Shown here: piece by piece, positions 1 to 12,970 of the stretch
Layout of the letters: the number at the start of each line of letters is the position of its first letter
Numbering within the stretch: the stretch's first letter is position 1
Source of the DNA: Apostichopus japonicus
Lineage: Eukaryota; Echinodermata; Holothuroidea; Aspidochirotida; Stichopodidae
Assembly: GCF_037975245.1 (NCBI RefSeq)
Contig: NC_092581.1
Coordinates: 7,841,501-7,905,500 of the forward strand
DNA: 64,000 bases
Direction of reading: 5' to 3'
Made by a program: the position numbers and the translations under genes
The notes under the pieces: model-generated
Told to the model about the DNA's origin: nothing
Database searches by the model: none
The model's input: only the letters and a program-made list of their open reading frames with translations

Positions 1-999
1 AGTGTTTACAGTATAACCAGCAAGTGAATGGATGAAGTCCACATATGTAGAGTTTTGACAGATAAGGTGTACCTCGTCTACTGAATGGATATTTAGTGTT
101 TATTGGAATTTTATATAGGTTTGTACAGCATCACAAACGTCTGCATCCAAAGTTAGAATTCATTGCAGTGGATAGATGAAAATACTTCTCTTTGTGCAAA
201 GGATTTATTGGAATATGTATTAATTTGCTCTTTAAAATATATTTTATCAACAAAGAAATGAGACATTTTGAATTTGTAAACAGACCAGTCCTGGTAGGTG
301 TGTCTTTACGTGCTTGAAAATAAACTTTGTGGATTCGACCTACCTTATAGTTTGATGAAAGCAGGTCAAGAGTTAATCATCATGGGAGCTGTACATTTGA
401 AGAATAAATTTATTTGGAAAATGAGAAATCTCATAGCCTCTCCTCATCCCACCATTAAGGTAATTACTTCATCATTTTCTCTGTTAGAAATTCAGTTAAA
501 TCTTCTAAAAATCGTACCTAGTTTAGTAGCAATCCAACATTAAGCACCAACTTTAATATTTGCTCTGAATTAAGGTTTTTAGTTTGTTAATTTAAGGCTC
601 CATAATACATCGTTATATTGTCACATTCTGATTGAGCCATATCATTTAATATTTAAATTGCTATTGAAGTTTTGACTCCAACTCCAGAGTCACAACTCCT
701 GCTTAGGAGTCAAGTAATAGTTCCCACTCCATTGCTGTTGCAACTTGCACTTTTTTTGTTGCAAGAGTTTCTTCACTTTTAGTTAGTATATATAATCAGT
801 TTAGTCTTATTTATAAAGAGGGGATGAAATTGTGGGTTTTCATGTTTTAGAATGGTTAATCTACATTACTACAACACCACCCATTCACAATTTCCAATAA
901 ATGCAGCTGCAAGAAATTCGCTGTCAAAGTATTCCCTTGAGACCTTCCCGAGCAGACACTTGTGAAAAAACTCAAAGCTTCACACTGCAGTTCATATGA

Positions 1000-1390
1000 A
1001 GTCAGTTAAGGGACAATTTCAGGAAAAGCCGACTACCCGATTTTTACTGTTACGGCGTCATACAGTTTACTACAGGTAACTACAACACACTCTCATCATC
1101 AACTGAAAAAGTCTTCTCCCGAATCTTCCGATTCCGAGGAAATGGACCTTCACCTCTCAGAACATTCGTAAGCTTTGACGAAAAAATTACTTTCTTGAAG
1201 AAGAAGAGGAGGAAATAGTGTTCGAGGGTGATGAAGTCGGTGTCTTGCCCTACTGTATCAATGTGACCCCCTTCCAGAAGAATTGTAAAACGATTCCCAT
1301 TGCTGAGATGCTTCCCTGCCAATGAAAGTCCCTGAGCAGGTTGGTCCTGAACCGAAATTGGTCGGTTGACCATAAACAAAACCACTGTTA
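1000..1390. other. Coding-like stretch of unknown nature
   Basis: This stretch has more CpG and G+C than its surroundings. On the plus strand a frame is open from about 1000 to 1216 (encoding RTFVSFDEKITFLKKK near its end). After a run of six A near 1173-1178 another plus frame is open and acidic (EEEEEIVFEGDEVGVLPYC) to about 1325. The minus strand is open for 101 codons (1080-1385). No splice model or family match is convincing. It could be a decayed exon, a pseudogene with a frameshift at the A run, or chance. Confidence 0.25.
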
Positions 1391-3494
1391 TTAAGACTTC
1401 AATATGATTTAAATTGACTCTAATGTTTTTGATCCTGCTACTTAACTTTGTAGCAAAGCTGCTAGAATTTTGTTACTTACATTGCAAGGAAATTGTGACA
1501 GTCTGTAAAGTGTACGTATGTGCAACCATATAGTACTAGTACTTAGTAGTAGTAACATGGGTCTAGACCTAACTAATAAACCGTGTATAACAGGCTAGCC
1601 TGTGTAAGTTGTATCATCCAACTGTTACGTTAAAATCATAACACAACGCCAGTTTTACCACAACTTAAAAATTGCAGATCTAGTAATGGTTGTTCTAAAT
1701 CCAACTGGCTTTAAGTTTTGTGCAAAAAATTGTCATTTGCTGCATCAATGAGGCCTAGGCTGTGGTCATAACAATTAAGGCCCACAGGCACTCATAATGT
1801 TGTCTATGTGTAGTGTTTTGAACGAATCGTGTTCAAATTCTTTGATTTCTGTCATCTTTTGGAAAAGTGTACAGGTGAAATATTTCTTTTAATTGTGTTG
1901 GAACAACCTGCAACCACCCATCAGCTTGGCCTAATTAACAGTTACGAGATAAATTTAAGTAAAAACAAAACTCAATTACTACAGAGCACTGCAACAGTGT
2001 AATGTTGTGTGTTCACAGATGTGTAGAATGCAAACATAGCGTCCCAGAAGTGAGCTGGGTTCCTCGACTGATGTCACGCAGCATTACCATATAAACAACA
2101 ATTTTTAGAAAGTTTTATAACCCTCAAAGTTTTGATCGTTTATTCCTTCGTTTGACACAAATTGGGTATCATTGGAAAGCTACGAGTGTATATAAAACAA
2201 TGATTCATATAAATCTGTCCATTTCACCCCCTCTTTAACTGTTTTGTTTAACTTGTCCGGCCACTGATTTAGCACCTTGAAACTCACAAATTATCCTTTA
2301 TATGCTTAAAATTTCATCTGAGACCTATTCCTATTATATATTTGTTTCTGTTTTCAAACAATTTCTAGTAATGTTCTCCATACAGTACAGTAGTTGAACA
2401 AACAAACCATTGGTAAATGCTATGTTTTTGTGTGTATTGTGTATACGTTAGGCCACAACAACTACTGTGCATAAGTATAGTGGATATAAGCCTGTAGATA
2501 GCAAGCTTTTCATGGACGAAATTTATTATCAAGCAACATAAATGAGAGGACAGTATTCACCATTCACAAAGGGATTTAGTCCCAGCCTTAACGACTGATT
2601 TAGTAAAGCATTGTTAAAGAATACATTGTTAATGGTTGAGTAACCTGTGTTGGTTATTGGTATATGAGGCACTTGGTGTGGTTGCGCCAATTGCCACAGC
2701 AACTTCCCTCCTCCCCAACTTGTACACAATTGTGTGTTCTGTTGTTCTTTTGACTCATGTATTTAATAGTTCTTACCTCTTTACTAGCATTGGTATTGTG
2801 TAATACATATTTTGTTCCATGTTTTTTCCCTTCATACTTTCTTCCACTAGTGTTTGTTCATAGCTTACCCCAGGGGATGAAGTAGACCTAAGCTGCTGTT
2901 CTAAATACTACTGTGTGGGCATTTAAATCTCATTTACATAATTTAAGACTTTACTTTGTATGGTGTCCTCCTCACCTCATTCTTACCGCTCATTTTCTCA
3001 CCCATCCCCAGTAGTATCATCACCCTTCCAATTCCCTTTGCTTCACACTCTCCTTTTGAAAATCTGTCCAAATAGGTCTATGATATACAGTAGTATATAT
3101 TTGCTCCACTATTCAATCATTCATATATATCATGGCTTAGATGCATTCTGCAAATGATATACACAACAAGAGTATACTCTGTGTGTTTGTGGTCTGGATC
3201 CTTATCTCTGATGAAAGTCTTGTGGATTTTCTTCATTTGCTAGGTAGGGGGTCACAAGATCATTTTCAAGGAAGCTCAAATCATACATGTACATGAAACT
3301 ACTGAGTAATGCTTGTAAACATACTGCACAGCAATGTTTATGTGACTTGTCACTGCTATCTGCTTCTTGTTATTAAACTATAGAGCTACCATCCTACAAT
3401 TGCAACATCATCCACAGTTCAAAGGTCTTGCTGTGAAGTAAGAAGAAAAGCAACTTCTAATGCTAATACTTTATTCAATGTGGCAATGACATGT

Positions 3495-3745
3495 ATGAGG
3501 TTATGTGTCAAATTGGCTTGCAAACTTGGTAACAATAGTATGTGATATTTAAAAAAAAAAAAAAAGTCTGATGTACATCATAGTTTTCATATAGAATCAC
3601 CGTATTGAGTGAAAAAATTCTATCCTTACCTATGAAGGTCAAAGGTCTTTCAAAGTCAACAGAGGTCAAAATCTGCAACTTTGTAAACACAGTCAATTCA
3701 AAAGTAAGTTTTAATGAACAACAGTCGTTCTGCATCATGTACAAG
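3495..3745. repeat. Copy of the GGTCAAAGGTC dispersed repeat
   Basis: Contains AAGGTCAAAGGTC, TGTAAACAC and TCAAAAGTAAG motifs in the same order as the longer copies at 11515 and 17225. Degraded; a poly-A tract lies at about 3552-3566. Confidence 0.5.
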
Positions 3746-3869
3746 GACCTGATATAATACACAGTTCTTATAAAGCGCAAATACACACTTTGCTTTGATT
3801 ATTATTGCTGATTACAATGCGCTGATGATTATTAACCCCTGGTCATTGGTAACTTGTCACACCCACACA

Positions 3870-4127
3870 CCAAAGTGTGCACAATTCAATCAATCTCTCC
3901 TGGGGCACCACAACCACGTGTCCCCCGGGGGACTTCCCATAGGGTGCAGCCACAAACCGGCGCACACAACTATATTTACAAGTTACCTCGCAGGTCCCCA
4001 TTTATACACCTGGGTGAAGAGAGGCAATGGAGATAAAGCGCCTTGCCCAAGGTCACAACGCAATGATCTGGCCAGGGCTCGAATTTGTAATCCTTAGATC
4101 ACAAGTCCACTGCCTTAACCACTTGAT
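3870..4127 (-). repeat. tRNA-derived SINE, minus strand
   Basis: Read on the minus strand it begins with a tRNA-like head: box A-like TGGTTAAGGCAGTGG (about 4109-4123) and box B-like TTCGAGCCC (4075-4083), followed by a central segment with GACCTTGGGCAAGGCGC and CACCCAGGTGTATAAATGGG. This layout is typical of animal SINEs with a conserved central domain. A 14-bp perfect palindrome (GTCCCCCGGGGGAC) lies in the tail at about 3919-3932. A partial second copy is at 12740-12970. Confidence 0.75.
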
Positions 4128-6571
4128 ATGGACAGTGTAATTGAGATGTTCTCATATAAAATGCAGCAAGGAATCAATAAGTCTATTTAATTGTTTTACC
4201 AGTATGAAGTACATGGATATTTCAATTTCAAAATCAATAATGAAGTTAAAAAATTCATGGACATTTTACAAGCTAGAATGGCAAGTTTGGCAGTAGCTCC
4301 TACTGTAAAAAGAAATACTGCTGTGTTTGTTAAAGAAACCATCATTCATGTGGCATATTAGATCTTTACACAACAGGTCTAATTGTAAGATCCACTTTTC
4401 TGTTTTTAGTTCATCCACCCTTTCAATTCTCAAGTTTTCTATTAGCTACCCTGTAAGGACTTATTCACCTGTCTCTAGTCAGAGCATGGAGCTCATGGAG
4501 CAATCCATGGTATAAATGCATCATCATCACTGTGTCTGCTGCCTCTCTTGCTTCAATAGCACACTCAATTCAGCCTTTTGATGGTTTGCATGCATGTGTG
4601 TTGACACAAACACAAACATACGCTACAATGCACAGGATACGCATATGGCTTCCTGAGTTTTGGCTTTTGACTTGACAGCAGCAGGTGAAGAAATCTATTC
4701 ATAGTTTTTTAAACCAATCAATGATTTACATTAACCAAAGAGAAAAGTTTTAAATAGATGCTGAAAGTGTGTGAAGCATTTGGACGAACAAAACATTTTG
4801 ACCAATAACTGGAATTTCAGCTCTTCTGGGATGGCATACGTCAGTAGTAACACCTTGACGAAATGTTCATTGTTAAGTATTGTGTAATTTTACAGGTATG
4901 GGTGCATGGATTTGATAACAGTTTGAGGCCTTCCTTCCAAACGTTCTCCAACTTGTAAGAAGAAGGAGACATCATTGGTTATGTAACTTCGCATTGACTT
5001 CAAGTACAGTAGTCTGCTCTAACATTTTCAGTGTTACCATGTAATTTACTTCACTTTTCCCTGACCTATTTCCCAGTCAACATATTCACTTTCCTATCTA
5101 CCTATTAAACTACATACTTTTTGTTAGCTAGGGAGATCAGCTTGAATATTTAGTGATGACAATAGTTATGATAGTTGTTTATAGATATTCCAACCAGAAG
5201 GTTTTGGGGATTACCATCATGCAATTTAGCAGTGGTTTCTCAAATACAGTGGCATCTAGATAGTCCACCTGTGTTAGCATTCTGTCAAAGTGCACTTCAG
5301 TGGGTAACTGGTTGAAATACATTAAGTTCAGCTAGACCCACTTTCAGTTGAGGCATACATTTACATACAAGCCCTGTAGTAGTAAAATCCAGTAAGAAAT
5401 TGCTGATTGCACAGCAATTCTGTGTTCCAGTAATGTGAGGCCAGCATAAGAGTGTGTTTACTTGCTTGATTTTGTGTAAGACTTTAGTATTTTTAGGGTC
5501 TTCTGCTGAAAGCATCATGAAGGAAGGAAATATCTCTCCTAAAAAATTCTGTTTTGGTTCTGACCAGTACTCTCAGCAAGGAAATACCTAATAGGGGTTG
5601 GCCATGTGCAACTTACAGCTGGATAGTGTGATTGAGCAGAAGACTTCGAGAATAGCTGTAAACAGGTTTCTTGGCAACATACAAATATGTACTAGTGTGC
5701 TGCACATTAGCCTTCCTAATCTGAAATCAGGTACTGGAGCAGTGATTGAATAGCTGGCAGTCAAGAACAACAGCCTAGTGAGGAATAGAACATGTTTGCA
5801 AATTCTGAATACTGCAGGTATGTGTTTTATTGTTTGCACTGTGACTACATGATAGTCAGTTATATATGGTTCCTTTAAAACACTATTTGATTGATCTTCG
5901 TAAATCTTTTTATGTCAAATTCCATAAAAATGTTGTTCAACAGCCTGACTTCAAAACACGCCTTTGTTTCATGTTAATGAAATGAAGGCAGGTGCCTTAG
6001 TTCGATCAATTGCAATCTCAGTTTGCAAGTTGAATTGTATTTGGAGAAGTGGGTTGTTGTTCAAATGCAAAAGGAGCATTTAAATAAACAGCTGTAAAGA
6101 AACCATTGAAAACATTTCATGTTTGTCAATGAAATTTGGAACTACTTCCAAGCAGCTGCTAACTTGATCAATCTTAATTCTTGCAAATTAAGGAATCCAT
6201 TTAACAATCCCACATCAAAACCCATGAAAGATTTTAAAAATTTACTTCGTTCCTCGCTTACCTGTCTCCCCACAACCTTAGCTTAGTTTTGGAATAATAA
6301 ACTCTCACACAGCGTTCTTTATATGTGATCATATACTACTCAGTACCTACCTCAGACCTCAATATTCTGACATTCACCAGTATATGTCATATATGTCATG
6401 GGTGGTTATAACTTAGTAGGGTTTGATATGTTAGTTGACAACATGTGGTTTCTCAGTGCCCAAAGAATTGAAGAGATCACAGATTGAGTCTTTCATCACT
6501 TACAACAACACTGCAGTGCTGTAAGAAACATATTTTCACTTTGTATTGCATTGTGTAGCTGTCAGTACAGG

Positions 6572-6604
6572 CAGGGAGCTGCTAACTAAAGTAGCAGCTC
6601 CCTG
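6572..6604. mobile_element. 33-bp perfect hairpin with 7-bp direct repeats
   Basis: CAGGGAGCTGCTA, 7-base loop, and its exact complement. The hairpin is bounded on both sides by GTACAGG (6565-6571 and 6605-6611). Compare 14870-14897. Confidence 0.55.
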
Positions 6605-8159
6605 GTACAGGTAAAGCACTCAGTATGTGGTGTAGCATTGTTTCTGTGCTGACCTGTATGTAACTTTTACCATAGGTTGGCATTGTTACACCCTGTTGTA
6701 TTTCTAGCTGCCACTACAACAGTATGATACTGTATTACTATCACTAATTGACAGTGTGGTTTCAGGTTTCATAACCAATTTTGTGATTAGATTTCCTGTT
6801 AGACCAGAAGCCTTTGGTCTTCCCATTTCCTTGCAAACCTCATGGACAACGGAAGAATGATTCCTACTGTACGTTGAGAAGGTGTCCAGGTGTAGTTTTG
6901 AAACCATTGAAGAAGGATCGTTGTGCTACAAAGCATTGCTATTATGCCCTGTAACTTACTACATCATATTTTGAAGTAACAATTATTATAGCCAGTTGTA
7001 TGTCCAGCTGTGTTATCATAGCAAACAGATAGAATACCATATGAATTGTATAGGCAGTTCTATACATGAGTATTGCTATGCCTCTGTGTTACCATGGGTA
7101 GACTCAATACACTATTTCCATGATGAGTGTCTAACATTCTTGTTAGTCTGCTTCAAAGGAAGTACACTTCCTCTTAGATTGCTACAGAATAGTCACACTG
7201 TGAAGTTCTGTAATGCTGGCATGTCTATATGACCTGTTAATAGTTCTTAAGTTGCTTAGGTCTGTGTTATTGAGTGTGTGCATAATATGTACCATATTTC
7301 TATCCGGTTAAGTGATGTTCATATCTCAATGCACACCAAGTCATTGTTATATATTCATTATTATATTAGTGATGTACTGTATATGAATGGACTATGTGAC
7401 TATCATACACCAGTGTGGTGTTCCTGAATGAGCATTAAGAAGTGTGTGCTCAGTTGAACATGGCAATGCAGTTACCAATTCTGCACTAATTGTTAAATGG
7501 CTGATTACTGTTAGTCTCAGACTCTGCATGATGATGATTATATTATAACACACAAGCCATTTTATTTCATGAAACCATATATTGTAATGCTGATACAAAA
7601 AATTAACTGAACACATTTTACCAACCTTTTTACATATAAATATTAATTTGGAATTTTCTGCCTTCGACTTCTACACATGAAAAAAAGATAAACTAATGAA
7701 TTACATTGTATTGTGGTTGTTGTCTGCAACTAGGGGTGTTAACAGTTAAGTACTGATGTCTTGATCAACTCTGTCCAATACCTGTCACACACAAAGAAAA
7801 TGCTCAACTGTTTCTCTCACACCAATACTCCTCATAGAAGCTGTCTGCTGTCTGTCATTTATATGAATAATCTTACATGAATGTGACACATTAGGCTGTA
7901 GCATATAGTCAGGATGAACAACATACTTCAAATTAGTCCAGTGAAAATCATTGAGATACTGTATGGCAAACAATATTCACATTGGCAGCTGATAACCGAG
8001 ATTGACACACTGAAAGCTATGGACTTTTGTTTGTGAGTTTTGATTAGATTTTACGGATGCCCATAAACTAATTTCCAGTTGCCAACAGCCTCCTGTTCTT
8101 ATGAGGCATAATGCACGTTATCTAATAGGCTGGACAGTGGGAGGTACAGTAGATTAGAA

Positions 8160-8640
8160 AACAAGGTTTCCACAAGGTTTTGCCTCTGACTCCAAAGGAC
8201 ATTTGATCTTCACAAAAAACAAGGCTTCTTGACCCTAACATGTCACAACTATATACTAAATATCAGATTGGTCCAATATTCCCTTCTTGAGATATCGTGT
8301 TTACAAGGTTTTCACAATTTGACCCCTGGTGACCCCAAATGACATTTAACTTACAAAAAAAAGCTCTAGGATTTCTACTCAATGTGGTACTCCTACACAA
8401 CTTATAAGATTGCTCCAAGCTCCCCTTATTGAGATATTTGTTGTTTACAAAGCTTTCACAATTTGACCCTTGGTGACCCCAAATGACATTTGATGTCCCC
8501 AGAATACAATAGGCTTCTTCTACTTATTTGGTACTGCTACACACCAAATATGAGCTTGGTCCAAGCTTCCTTTCTTGAAATATCGTGTTTACAAGCAAGG
8601 CATGACACACACACATACACACACATCCGCCTGCATGACT
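8160..8640 (-). repeat. ~145-bp tandem repeat family, three units, inverted orientation
   Basis: Three diverged units are marked by GAGATAT/GAAATAT followed by GTGTTTACAA at about 8290, 8435 and 8577, with AATTTGACCC...GGTGACCCCAAATGAC in between. Ends in a CA-rich tract (8606-8625). It is the reverse complement of the array at 17225-17680. Confidence 0.7.
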
Positions 8641-11514
8641 ACAAAGGTTTATAGAGTTCATCAAAACCCAAAATGGTGAATCGTCATAGTGTTTCTAATG
8701 CAAAGAACTGACACTGCACATGAGCCTTAATACATTGTTCCCTGCCAATGCATCCTATAGCCTACTGAAGTAATACTCCTCCTATAGAGTAGGTCTGATT
8801 TCTTAGTTATCTGTCAGCAGTGTTATCTCCAGTTCTGGAGGTGATTGTACTATTTTCAACAGATCTACTGTATGTTGTAAGATGTGATTGCAAGGTTACA
8901 TTGATAATAAGTGTGTCTCTTGTATGGTATAGTGCCTAGATAATGTAATATGCTGTTTGAAACAAATAGTGCTAGCTGTATTTTCAAGAATGCTAGCATT
9001 AACTGAAGGACTGTAAATTAAAGAATTCATCAGCAGAAATTTACATCGTTTTGCAACTCACCTGGCAGGATGTTTTTCATTGATGTGAAAATAATGTTTC
9101 CTGTTGTTGTGTGTGTGTGTGTTTTGTGGGTGATATATTAAGTCATTTAACCACAGAATGGTAAATTAAATCAATCTTTGCCGACAGCATGCAACTCTCT
9201 GAGCTATATGGGCAATTTCTTTCTGTGATATTCTGGTGATACAAGGAGATATAGCCTGGAGGATATAATGAAATATTAACTTGATATTATCCTGAAGATG
9301 ATCATTTTATTATAGGTAGTCCTTAACACAGTGGCGGTTGCAGGTACAGTACTATAACTCGTTTTAGAAAGGACTGTAGCTCATCTTCTCTCTTTGTGAC
9401 TCTACAACCTCTCAGGAAGGAGACTTGGTGAGTGGTGATAAGTTTGTGCCAGGGGAAAGTTGTCTGTGGTTTTGATAGTTTAGTCAGATACATAAAGTTT
9501 TTGTAAGGTTTGTCCTGATGGATTTTCTCTGAAACATTACTCCGAAACAGAAGTTTAAGTCTGACCATTCATGCCATTATAAACACACAGAAACCAATAC
9601 ATATAGTGACACAGTAATCCTCATCTTCAGTAGCATGATGAGTACTATCTTCTTCAATGTTTGGCAAAGGAATGAGTAAATGAATAATCGATATGAAAAG
9701 AGTCTTGAATATATTACTTGACGGAGCACTTGCACATGTTTGACCTTTCAAAGCTTTAATATTCTTGATATTACAGTGACTTGACAATCATTGCACCCTG
9801 TATTGGAGAGGGTAAAGCATTATTTATTGCTTGTAAGGTGACTGACAGCTTTGCAGAAACATGGATTAATCTTAAAGTGGTTGTTATAGTAAGTGTGCAG
9901 TGTACTTCTTATCCAAATTTATTCTTCGAAGGATTTGTTTTGTTTTCAAGATGTCTCATGACAGAGCACAGTAAGTGTTTTATATGAACTTGCAATCCGA
10001 TGGAAACCATTGAATAATCTGAGCTGAAGTGACATTGTTCAAAGTTCCTTAATGTCTTGGAGACTATTTTCCTTATTTGTAGAGTTAGCTATCACAAAAA
10101 GAATAAATGAGAGCACTCCTGCAGATGTTTCCACAGTCTGTACAGGTGACTTCTATGAAGTACTGTAGTTTCTTTATTAGCATGTTTCTATATTTGGGTA
10201 TTGGCCCTACATATTAATTAGTGTAAACAAACTAATATGAATCACCCACCAATTATTTAACATCCACTAATTGTTATGTGTAAGATTTCTTTTGGTGATC
10301 ACTGCTCTGCACAAGAAATGTATTTCTTAAATATATACCAAAGACTTATTTTCAAGCATATACAGTACACAAATTAGTTATTAAATGGAGAAGTCACAGA
10401 TGACAGGATCTCAGAAATCACACATTCAGAGACTCTTTTGAGATTTATCAGCCTGTCGTTTGCTAGCAATCACTTTCTCTCACTTTAAACAAATGAATTT
10501 CAGGACATGTTGCATGGTGGTAACTCAAAGTTAGTTTTGCTCTTCAGATTTTCAGATTTATGTAGGGCCCATAGGGAATTAAAGAAATTGTATTTCTCCT
10601 TAGTTTTCCCATATTCAATCTCTAATATCCTGGAGATGGTAATTGTCAGACAATGGCTTACCATGTGGAAATTGAGAAGAAAACCCCAACTTAACTAAGA
10701 CACACTCAGTGAGTGGAAAGGCTAAATGGACTTTATTTAATATGATTTACAGTTAATGTAGCGCCAAGTGTTATAGACAGAAAACAGCTGCTTGATGCAA
10801 ACTGCATCAGGAGTAATGAGTATAGAGTTAGTATTAATGACCATTAGGGCCTTCTGTTCTACAAGGTCAAAATAGAATACCATATGCCCCTTGTAACTAC
10901 TTTGTACACATTTGCATCTCATGTGTGATTAACATCATATATCTGGTGAGCGCTGTCAATCTTTGAGTCCTTCCCCAAGGCAAAATGAGTCTATGCTGGA
11001 TAGTGATGCTATGGCTTGTGTGTATTTGTATGTGTGTGTGTGTATGTGACTAACTTGTAAACACCATAATTCAAAAAGTGTAGCTTGGTTGAACTTATTC
11101 TTGGTACAGTACGTACATCAGGTTGTATTTTTCTCATTTTTCCATTCTGTTTTACCGATAGGAAATGATTTCTACAGTATAGTTAATACACAAAGTGAAC
11201 TACTGGGAGGTAAAGCAATCATGTTGTGTGTAAAACTCAAATGGAAAAGTAACATAAATAAATATGAACTTAATTTGAAGGTGAACTTTCAAGTTTCTTT
11301 GTGTGTTCTAGATTATCACATTTTTCACATTGTTAGGCTTTGGCCCATGTATGTTTTGTAAAAATTTAGACACAGTGACCACATGAAATTCTACTCAGAA
11401 ACCACAAGCCACATCCAAAGGATGCAGAGGCTAAAAAGGGCTTGTCATCAACATAATAGAGAGAAGGTTTACAGTACATAAAACCACAGTATAATATTGT
11501 GTTCAGAAATGGAA

Positions 11515-11850
11515 AGGTCATTTTGATTCAACCCACCCCCCCCCCCAAACAAATAAGGTGTTTTTATCAACTTTTCAAACAGTACTTTGCAAATATAATA
11601 TGGTGAGTACAAGAAACCTTTTGAAATTGGTGGAGGTCAAAGGTCATTTGCAATCAACATTTAGGTCAAAGTGGGAAATCTTGTAAACACGATAACTCAA
11701 AAGTACATCTTTCTTGAACTTCATACTTAGATATCTATCTAGCTCGGTAAGTGCAAGTACCCTATTTATTTGGTAGATGTTGAAGGTCAAATGAGGTCAA
11801 CAGGTGTCTGTAAACCAATTCTGAAAACCAACACTGAAAACCTTTTTAAT
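11515..11850 (+). repeat. Copy of the GGTCAAAGGTCA repeat family
   Basis: Contains a perfect AGGTCAAAGGTCA at 11634-11646, the CTTGTAAACACGATAACTC motif and later GAGGTCAACAGG. About two diverged units. A C12 run sits just upstream (about 11531-11546). A related start (TGTGTATGTGACTAACTTG) is at 11030-11060. Confidence 0.65.
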
Positions 11851-12372
11851 ATGAGAACTCTAAAACTAAAGCTACAATGAATTTGGGAATTCTCCAATGC
11901 TATGGTCATGGTGTTCGTTTGGTAAACAAAATTTGGCCACAGGTCTTCAACAAAACATAGTCATCCAAGAAATGAAATCTGCTTCAAAGAGTTGATAGTC
12001 TTGCTGTATAAAACACACTCAAGTGGGCCCTTATCAGTATTCACCCTCTGAGCTTCAAATGACTCAACAGGTTATCTCAAATGGTGGATTGGTCTCAAAA
12101 TTGGTCATTTTTATTTGGTGGCTCATTCGTTAATAACAATTGCTAGAGGATGGTTGGTGTAGAGCCGATTTGCAAGCTCAACTTGGTAAAAGAAAGTGTC
12201 ATTCTATTCAAACATCTATTTCTCTACATTTCACATAGGAAGACTGTTCTTTCTGGATATTGAAAAATTTTGAAATAAAAAATCTATACTGTAAAATCTT
12301 TACCAGTGGATTAAATGGTTGATGCCCACAAGGGAGTGTCACAAATATGAGCTACAAGTTTTTTGACCTTTT

Positions 12373-12735
12373 TTGACCTATCTGTCTGTCTATCATGTCT
12401 GTTCACATTGTTTGTACAGTTGTTTAAGTGCTCTGGAACACTCAATTTTGATGGTTTTTAATGAAACTTGGACACAATGTACGTTGAATGTTGGGCTACT
12501 TTCGATCAGTGAAGGTCAAAGGTCATTAAGTGATCACTACTGGCCATTATGTGAAAATTTCCAAAATGTGTCTTCTCTCTCCCTGAAGACCACATGTTTT
12601 TGGAAGAAACATGACCAGTTCTTCTTCCAGGGTGTATTTATGATTTTGGCTCTGAGGTCATCAGAGGTCAAACCCTAGAAATCTTTGAAATAGTCTGTCA
12701 AATGACCTTGAATTCTTATTCTTCAATTGATTTTG
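12373..12735 (+). repeat. Dispersed repeat related to the 46702-47138 copy
   Basis: Shares GTCTGTTCACA-TTGTTTGTACA, TTTAAGTGCT-TGGA and GAAGACCACATGTT with 46702-47130, and the unit head CAATTGATTTTGATGAAACT. Contains a perfect AGGTCAAAGGTCA at 12513-12525. Tandem units of about 280-300 bp. Confidence 0.65.
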
Positions 12736-12739
12736 ATGA

Positions 12740-12970
12740 AACTTAATAATATTGAGGATTTATTAAGCGCAGACATATCCACTGATAACGGTGCTCAAGG
12801 CGCATAACAATATTACCCTGGTCAACGATAACCTGTCTTACATAGAGACAATCCCTCCACATGGCAACTGCTAAACAGCATCCACCTGACAGGTCCCCAT
12901 TAATAAACCTGGGTGAAGGGAGGCAATGGAGATAAAGTGCTTCGCCGTAGGACCCAACGTAAGTGATCTG
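12740..12970 (-). repeat. Truncated copy of the SINE central and 3' region
   Basis: Shares CCTGGGTGAAGGGAGGCAAT and the following GGAGATAAAG segment with the SINE at 3870-4127, but lacks the tRNA-like head. It also keeps a terminal ATTAAGCGCAGAC-type segment missing in the other copy. Confidence 0.65.

Noticed and set aside
4075-4123. A tRNA gene
   Set aside because: Box A- and box B-like motifs exist, but the cloverleaf does not close and the adjoining sequence is that of a SINE.
11531-11546. Homopolymer C and G runs (also 26143, 29470, 39270) as functional elements
   Set aside because: Short, scattered low-complexity runs with no other supporting signal.
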